This document shows, piece by piece, positions 29,226 to 33,335 of a DNA stretch of 33,335 nt. The notes under the pieces were generated by a model. That model had not been told where the DNA came from. It searched no databases and saw only the letters and a program-made list of their open reading frames with translations. Made by a program: the position numbers and the translations under genes. The number at the start of each line of letters is the position of its first letter. Within the stretch, counting starts at the first letter, position 1. The DNA comes from Amanita rubescens (Eukaryota > Basidiomycota > Agaricomycetes > Agaricales > Amanitaceae): contig WION01000565.1 in the NCBI GenBank assembly GCA_015039365.1, forward strand, positions 1 to 33,335, given 5' to 3'.

Positions 29226-30296
29226 CTAGTCTACATTAACTGATTCCCATGTATGCTCCCAGAGTTTCTTTCTTTGCCCATCGTCGCCGAAATAACGTTT
29301 GGTGCCCAAGTTTTCGCCGCGAGAGCCAATTCTCCACGCACCCTGAACACCAGCACTTCCTTCATTCTCCGAGGTGTTGAAAATACCATGCCACATATAT
29401 TCCGCACATTCCTCACCAGACACGGTAAAGGGGTAGAACAAGCCAAGCATGGACTTCGACAAAGTTCGCAAAAAAGCAGAGTCGAACCGGGAAATATAAG
29501 AAGTGCGTACAATCCCGGGATACGCATGAATGAATGGTATAGATGGATTTCTCAATGCAAATTCCTGCAGTGGCGGTAAGAATTGGGTCACATTCGACGA
29601 TTAAGGGACACTCACCTCTACCATTAGGTCGTTATACGTCGGGGCGGCACCGCCAGCTGCTGCCACGGAAAATCCCTTCTTCAACCCAAGGTCATCTGAA
29701 TCAATCGCGATCCCTTTTCCCGCCCCCAATACCGACACAACCTTCGCTTCCTGACCAGCATCTTTCGCCCTCTGTATGCTAGGAAGCAAATCTTTCGTAA
29801 ATTTCCACCTCGAATAGTAGTGCGCTGCAAGTTTCCTATCGATCCCTTCGGGTGTCTCGTCTCGATCTTTCATACTGAAAAACCCAGGAGACATGACAAG
29901 GAAGTTGACCGTAGGGTATCGCCGAAGAAGCTGCTTCGTGACGGTATCGACGTTCTTCATGAGGGTGACGTCGCACTGTATAAACTCGTGCGTAAAGTTG
30001 TTCTCGGAAGCGTTGGATTTGGGAAAGGACGCAAGTATAGACTCTGCAGCGTCACGGTTCCGACCGATGAGAACGATATGTGCGTTGCCTTTTGTATAGC
30101 GAGCGAATGTTTCCGCCATGCCACGTCCTATCCCTGAGGTTCCACCGACGAATATGGCGACGGGTGCTTGAGGCAAGATGTGTGAAGCATTGGAAGCGCG
30201 GATGGCTGTTAATGATGAGAACATGGTCGATCTGTAAAGGATGAGGATAGCGGTGGTGAGGGCTACTGCGTGGAAAATGATCATAATAAAACGCAT
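29226..30296 (-). CDS. Membrane-anchored short-chain dehydrogenase/reductase
   Basis: An NAD(P)-dependent SDR-type oxidoreductase of 339 residues from two exons (30296-29616 and 29564-29226), with a 51-nt GTGAGT...CTGCAG intron. A hydrophobic N-terminal segment (IMIIFHAVALTTAILILY) suggests an ER membrane anchor. The cofactor motif GGTSGIGRG lies at about residues 51-59; IGRNRDAA and the CDV step follow. The catalytic region reads KVVSVLGAG with Ser, and then TYNDLMVEEFALRNP, where the position of the usual YxxxK lysine is Met. HAYPGIVRT follows as the usual PG motif. Many agaricomycete SDRs appear to carry this TYNDLMVE version, so it may be a divergent family rather than a dead enzyme. The substrate is unknown. 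A C-terminal relic of a paralogue lies about 2.8 kb away (32038-32160). Confidence 0.88.
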
Positions 30297-31096
30297 ACCG
30301 GAAAGTTGATATATAAATGAGGGTACCGGTTAATGCGACTCGGCCGAAGCGACGCGTAATATGCCTCGCATACGTCACGCGGCTTGAATGGTACCGATTT
30401 TGAGTTGCGTCCTGGTCATCGTCCATGCGTCATCCTCTCCAAGAGAATGAGCGGCAGCCGTTCACGCGTTCATGCGTTGGACGATGATGAATTGATGATG
30501 GTGTTGTTGCCGAGAGATGTTTTAGGTTAATTTTACTAGTAAAGCGGAGTTTGTAAATGCCACGTTCTGCTCAACGTCATCGTTTTGCAACTTCACATCA
30601 TTGATTCACTGTTGCCTCTGAGCGACACCCGACAATCTTTGTGGAGAAATTAGTGCAGCCCTGACCGTCGACTCGACAAATCTCTGTCTGGTCCATGTCC
30701 GACAGTCGTTCACGGTAGATGTCTTGATCAACTCCACTTCTCAAAGCCTGCGTCCAACAGCCAACTTCCAGTCAGTCCGCATCGTTCAAACCGCATCGGG
30801 GGACGTCCCTTGTCCTGCTGCTGACATTTGCTGAGCATGCAGAAGTACAACTACCCTGGCTGTATTGGATAGCGGGTACGTTTATATATTTGTTTTCCGT
30901 GAGGCGGATTGGTTTACATACGATAAAAGACAATACTGGAAGTGATATCAATCATTTTCCAAAAGCAGAACAGGCGCAAGACTCGTGGCAACCAATAGAG
31001 GGAAGAACATAAAGAACACGGTGAATTTAAAACTACAACGAACAAGGTACAGGGCAGGTCTGCTACGCGATGTGACTTTTTCTGATGATGCTATGA
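30297..31096. other. Intergenic: promoter side of the SDR and 3' side of the DUF5648 gene
   Basis: No ORF with support. Both neighbours are on the minus strand, so the lower end holds the SDR promoter; an atatataaat box at 30308-30318 is too close to the assumed start to be assigned with confidence. Confidence 0.5.
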
Positions 31097-31640
31097 CTAC
31101 GGCGTGTAGATAAACGCAGCAATTCCCTCATAAGTGTATCCATCATTCGCAACAGCGTTATCCTTCTCAGCGGCACCCATGGTGTAGAAATGGTCGGTGC
31201 CTCCACCACTATATAGACGAAAAAGAGGCTGACAGCCGCACCTCCCGTCGGGGTAGACAAATCCAGTGATGCCTTCGTTACTGTACCCGAGGTTACGAAT
31301 AGCGTTGTCCCTCTCGGAGGCGTTGGTGGTATAAAAATGGTCTGTGGCGCCTGGGCTGTACATCCTGTAGAGGGGAATGGTGCCAGCTTGTTGGTCGGGG
31401 AAGATGCGACCGACAACGCCCTCGAAATTGTACCCGAGATTGTGGACGGCATTGTTCATCTCGGCGGCATTGGTTGTGTAGAAGTGGTCTATAGCCGATG
31501 GGCTGTAGGCTCTGAGGAGGGATATGGCTCTGGAAGGGTTTCCACCACCATCACCCGCAACAGCGTAGGACTATGTGAAGTGAAATTAGAGTCCACGCCA
31601 CGTGGGGGAACTTGGCACACACCTCGAGCTCGGATGACAT
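31097..31640 (-). CDS. DUF5648 triple-repeat protein
   Basis: This 163-residue protein is made from exon 31640-31623 (MSSELE) and exon 31570-31097, with a 52-nt GTGTGT...CATAG intron; the join is in frame. It consists of three repeats of about 45 residues, each with a DHFYT core: SPSAIDHFYTTNAAEMNNAV, SPGATDHFYTTNASERDNAI and SGGGTDHFYTMGAAEKDNAV, each followed by GYxxEGxxxxxYP. This is the DUF5648 signature, often found as a tandem repeat in secreted or lipase-linked fungal and bacterial proteins; the function is unknown. No signal peptide is visible with this start, and no upstream in-frame ATG was found before the TATA-like box at 31704-31710, so a cytosolic or leaderless product is suggested. 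Confidence 0.85.
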
Positions 31641-31703
31641 AGCGAGAGTGGAATCAACCAAGACAGGGAGGAGGAAGGGGGATGAGGGAAGGTGGCGACT
31701 CAA

Positions 31704-31710
31704 TTTTATA
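31704..31710 (-). promoter_or_regulatory. TATA-like box of the DUF5648 gene
   Basis: TATAAAA on the minus strand, about 64-70 nt upstream of the ATG at 31640. This would leave a 5'UTR of roughly 35 nt if transcription starts about 30 nt downstream of the box. Confidence 0.45.
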
Positions 31711-31783
31711 ATGGTCAGTCGTGACCAGAGCCAAACAACTAGTTACGGTCAAATGACCGTCAGACTAATATCGTTCCCTAGAG

Positions 31784-31982
31784 CCTCCTTAGTGACGGCA
31801 GTTTCCAGTTATCATTCTGTTGGACGAGACGCAAATGCAATGCCCCCTATATGTACATGTACTACACTAGATGGCGAGACAGCTTCCTTAGTAGTGACAG
31901 CAGTTTCCAGTTATCATGGGAACATTGTCCATGGTTGTCGGACGAATTTTCCCTACGCAATGCCCCCTATATGTACATGTAC
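31784..31982. repeat. Direct repeat upstream of the DUF5648 gene
   Basis: Two units (31784-31862 and 31882-31982) share cagtttccagttatcat and, at their ends, a 26-base identical stretch (31837-31862 and 31957-31982) containing ccccctatatgtacatgtac. The middle of the second unit has extra sequence. It could be a duplicated promoter segment or a small element. Confidence 0.8.
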
Positions 31983-32037
31983 GGAAGTCGAGGTAGCCTC
32001 CATTCAATTTTCGACTCATGCATGCATGATGCCAGGT

Positions 32038-32160
32038 TGTACTATAATAATTGCCTCGGACCTTACCACGTGAAGCGGTGGCCCACAACCCACAAGTGTT
32101 GAAAAGCCATGCCACATATATTCAGCAGATTAACTTCGGTAGAGCCAAGCACTGACTTAA
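32038..32160 (-). pseudogene. C-terminal relic of a second SDR gene
   Basis: The minus strand encodes a decayed version of the C-terminus of the 29226-30296 SDR. A 17-base stretch (ccatgccacatatattc) is identical at 29396-29412 and 32107-32123. Around it, FNT, a GxWxxxSRG-type segment (GLWATASRG against GAWRIGSRG) and the SxLG/SMLG segment align, with gaps. The rest of the gene is missing. Confidence 0.65.
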
Positions 32161-32763
32161 TGCAGCTGACGTTACAGTGCCGAGAGTCTAGTTTAAAGCG
32201 GAGTTTGTTTGTTAGCCTTGCCGGCTTCTGGTGACCGTGGATTCAGGTATACGCTTCTTCAAGTTGAGCGGCACTATACCATCAAAGATCTCTTTCTAAA
32301 CCTGCCCACCATCGCATCGACTCAAGAAGATGCTCCCTTTGCGGTTGAATCTGATCGTGTTGTGAGCGAAAGAATCTTTCATTCGTCACTTGATCAACTC
32401 GTCAGGCCACTTTGGGCAAGTAAGTGGAGTTTCCTGATTGCACAGTGAGCTGAATTATTTGCCACAGTGGTTCCCAAACTACTGTCGGCGATGTGAGTTG
32501 AATCACGAGATCAGAAGGTGTTCGTTGTGCCCCAGATTGCCGCTTGGATTTCCATGAATCACTGACCACGACGAAGGGGAAATCTCGCTCAACATTAACC
32601 GAATCTTAATCGCCTAACCCTAGTTGGGCATCCATGACCACGACGGAGGATTCCGCCACTGTGACGCGATAGGCCCAGCCCATGATAGCCCTTCCGCTAC
32701 GAATGCGGAACTGCAAGCTGAGCCTTGTCTTAAGAAAACAAACGGTTAATAGTGTATACCTCG

Positions 32764-32770
32764 TATAAAG
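32764..32770 (+). promoter_or_regulatory. TATA-like box
   Basis: TATAAAG lies 53 nt before the ATG at 32823, a spacing like that at the DUF5648 gene. Its assignment depends on whether that ATG is a real gene start. Confidence 0.3.
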
Positions 32771-32822
32771 GAATCAGATCAGGAAGGCGAGGAACACGCA
32801 TAAGCAGGAATTGAAGGCGACC

Positions 32823-33131
32823 ATGTCTACTCCCTACTCCTCGCCGAGCGCGCATGCTCTACGAAAGGTACGCCTTGATGATCTCAGTGTAGGTATATGC
32901 CCAAGAATTCTTTCCCTACACCATCATTCATTCCCACTCTTTCCTTGCTTAAACACGGTGATCGCATCTCGAAGTGAGCAACGACAAATAACAATGATCA
33001 GAAAAATGAGAGACAACGAGTTACGACAGACATTCAAGTTGAGCAACGGAGCATCGTCCTGCGGGTTGGCGTTATTCGCGGTGAGCTTGTCAGTTCTGCG
33101 CAGCACCGCTTTATCGCCAAAGATGATATAA
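32823..33131 (+). CDS. Candidate 5' end of an unknown gene
   Basis: The ATG follows a TATA-like box and starts MSTPYSSPSAHALRK, after which a good donor (AAG|GTACGC) occurs. Reading on without splicing gives an open frame to 33131, with no recognised domain. The acceptor was not identified and the gene may run beyond the window. The alternative is a chance open frame. Confidence 0.25.
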   Translation: MSTPYSSPSAHALRKVRLDDLSVGICPRILSLHHHSFPLFPCLNTVIASRSEQRQITMIRKMRDNELRQTFKLSNGASSCGLALFAVSLSVLRSTALSPKMI

Positions 33132-33335
33132 CCACGTCAGGGTATTTGAACAACTCTAACTAGAATAGATGATACGTGTAACAATTGGCGTTTTGAAGCG
33201 CCATAACCTCCACCCTAGCAACAACTGCGTTATACTTTCTAGTAGTACCACGTTTGCGAGTCAAATATCGTCTCGAGACTCAAGCGTTCTGTGAAGCAAG
33301 CATAGTAGTGGCCGATCTTTAGGGAGCGGAAAAGC

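Overview
The window looks like nuclear DNA of a filamentous basidiomycete, most likely an agaricomycete. The evidence is short GT-AG introns of about 41-96 nt, a Tad-like LINE, a NACHT-ankyrin (NLR-type) relic, a fungal sugar porter, an SDR with a TYNDLMVE active-site segment and a DUF5648-repeat protein. The species cannot be named from this sequence.

Layout. (1) 1-3121, minus strand: a multi-exon gene that runs off the left edge. It has two CxC...H cysteine/histidine motifs, a basic nuclear-type stretch, an acidic stretch and a weakly HECT-like C-terminal half. (2) 3122-4790: no gene recognised. (3) about 4795-6478, plus strand: a broken NACHT-ankyrin gene with one clean intron, at least one frameshift and an apparently damaged P-loop. 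(4) 6479-7071: an 86-bp tandem duplication followed by a GATCATG-rich array. (5) 7072-21736, plus strand: a nearly complete LINE with a gag-like ORF1, an EN-RT-RNase H ORF2 joined by a TAATG stop-start overlap, and a 51-nt poly(A) tail. (6) Nested in ORF2 at 11183-18974, minus strand: a 7,792-bp LTR retrotransposon. Its two 486-bp LTRs look identical and are flanked by an ATACA target duplication. It has a copia-type half-tRNA(iMet) primer site and a polypurine tract. It encodes only a gag-like protein; no pol is recognisable. (7) 21737-24700: no gene recognised. (8) 24723/24868-26597, plus strand: MFS sugar transporter, tail-to-tail with (9) 26638-27343, minus strand: a small two-TM acidic/cysteine-rich protein. 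(10) 29226-30296, minus strand: membrane-anchored SDR. (11) 31097-31640, minus strand: three-repeat DUF5648 protein. (12) about 32038-32160: a relic of a second SDR gene. (13) 32823 onward: a weak candidate gene start.

The most unusual signal is in the nested LTR element. Throughout its length, in the LTRs, the roughly 4.6-kb region downstream of gag, the leader and even the gag ORF, it is packed with small perfect hairpins (stems of about 6-13 bp, short loops), often one after another. Several sister hairpins share the same loop but have different, still perfectly paired stems, so the pairing rather than the sequence appears to be maintained or generated. With matching LTRs and an intact target duplication, this is a recently mobile, pol-less, hairpin-saturated element. 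Excising it with one target duplication copy restores an uninterrupted 1,293-residue LINE ORF2, so the host LINE was probably also intact until recently.

The cellular genes form no evident shared pathway. Transporter, SDR and DUF5648 genes look like ordinary accessory fungal genes around a transposon nest.
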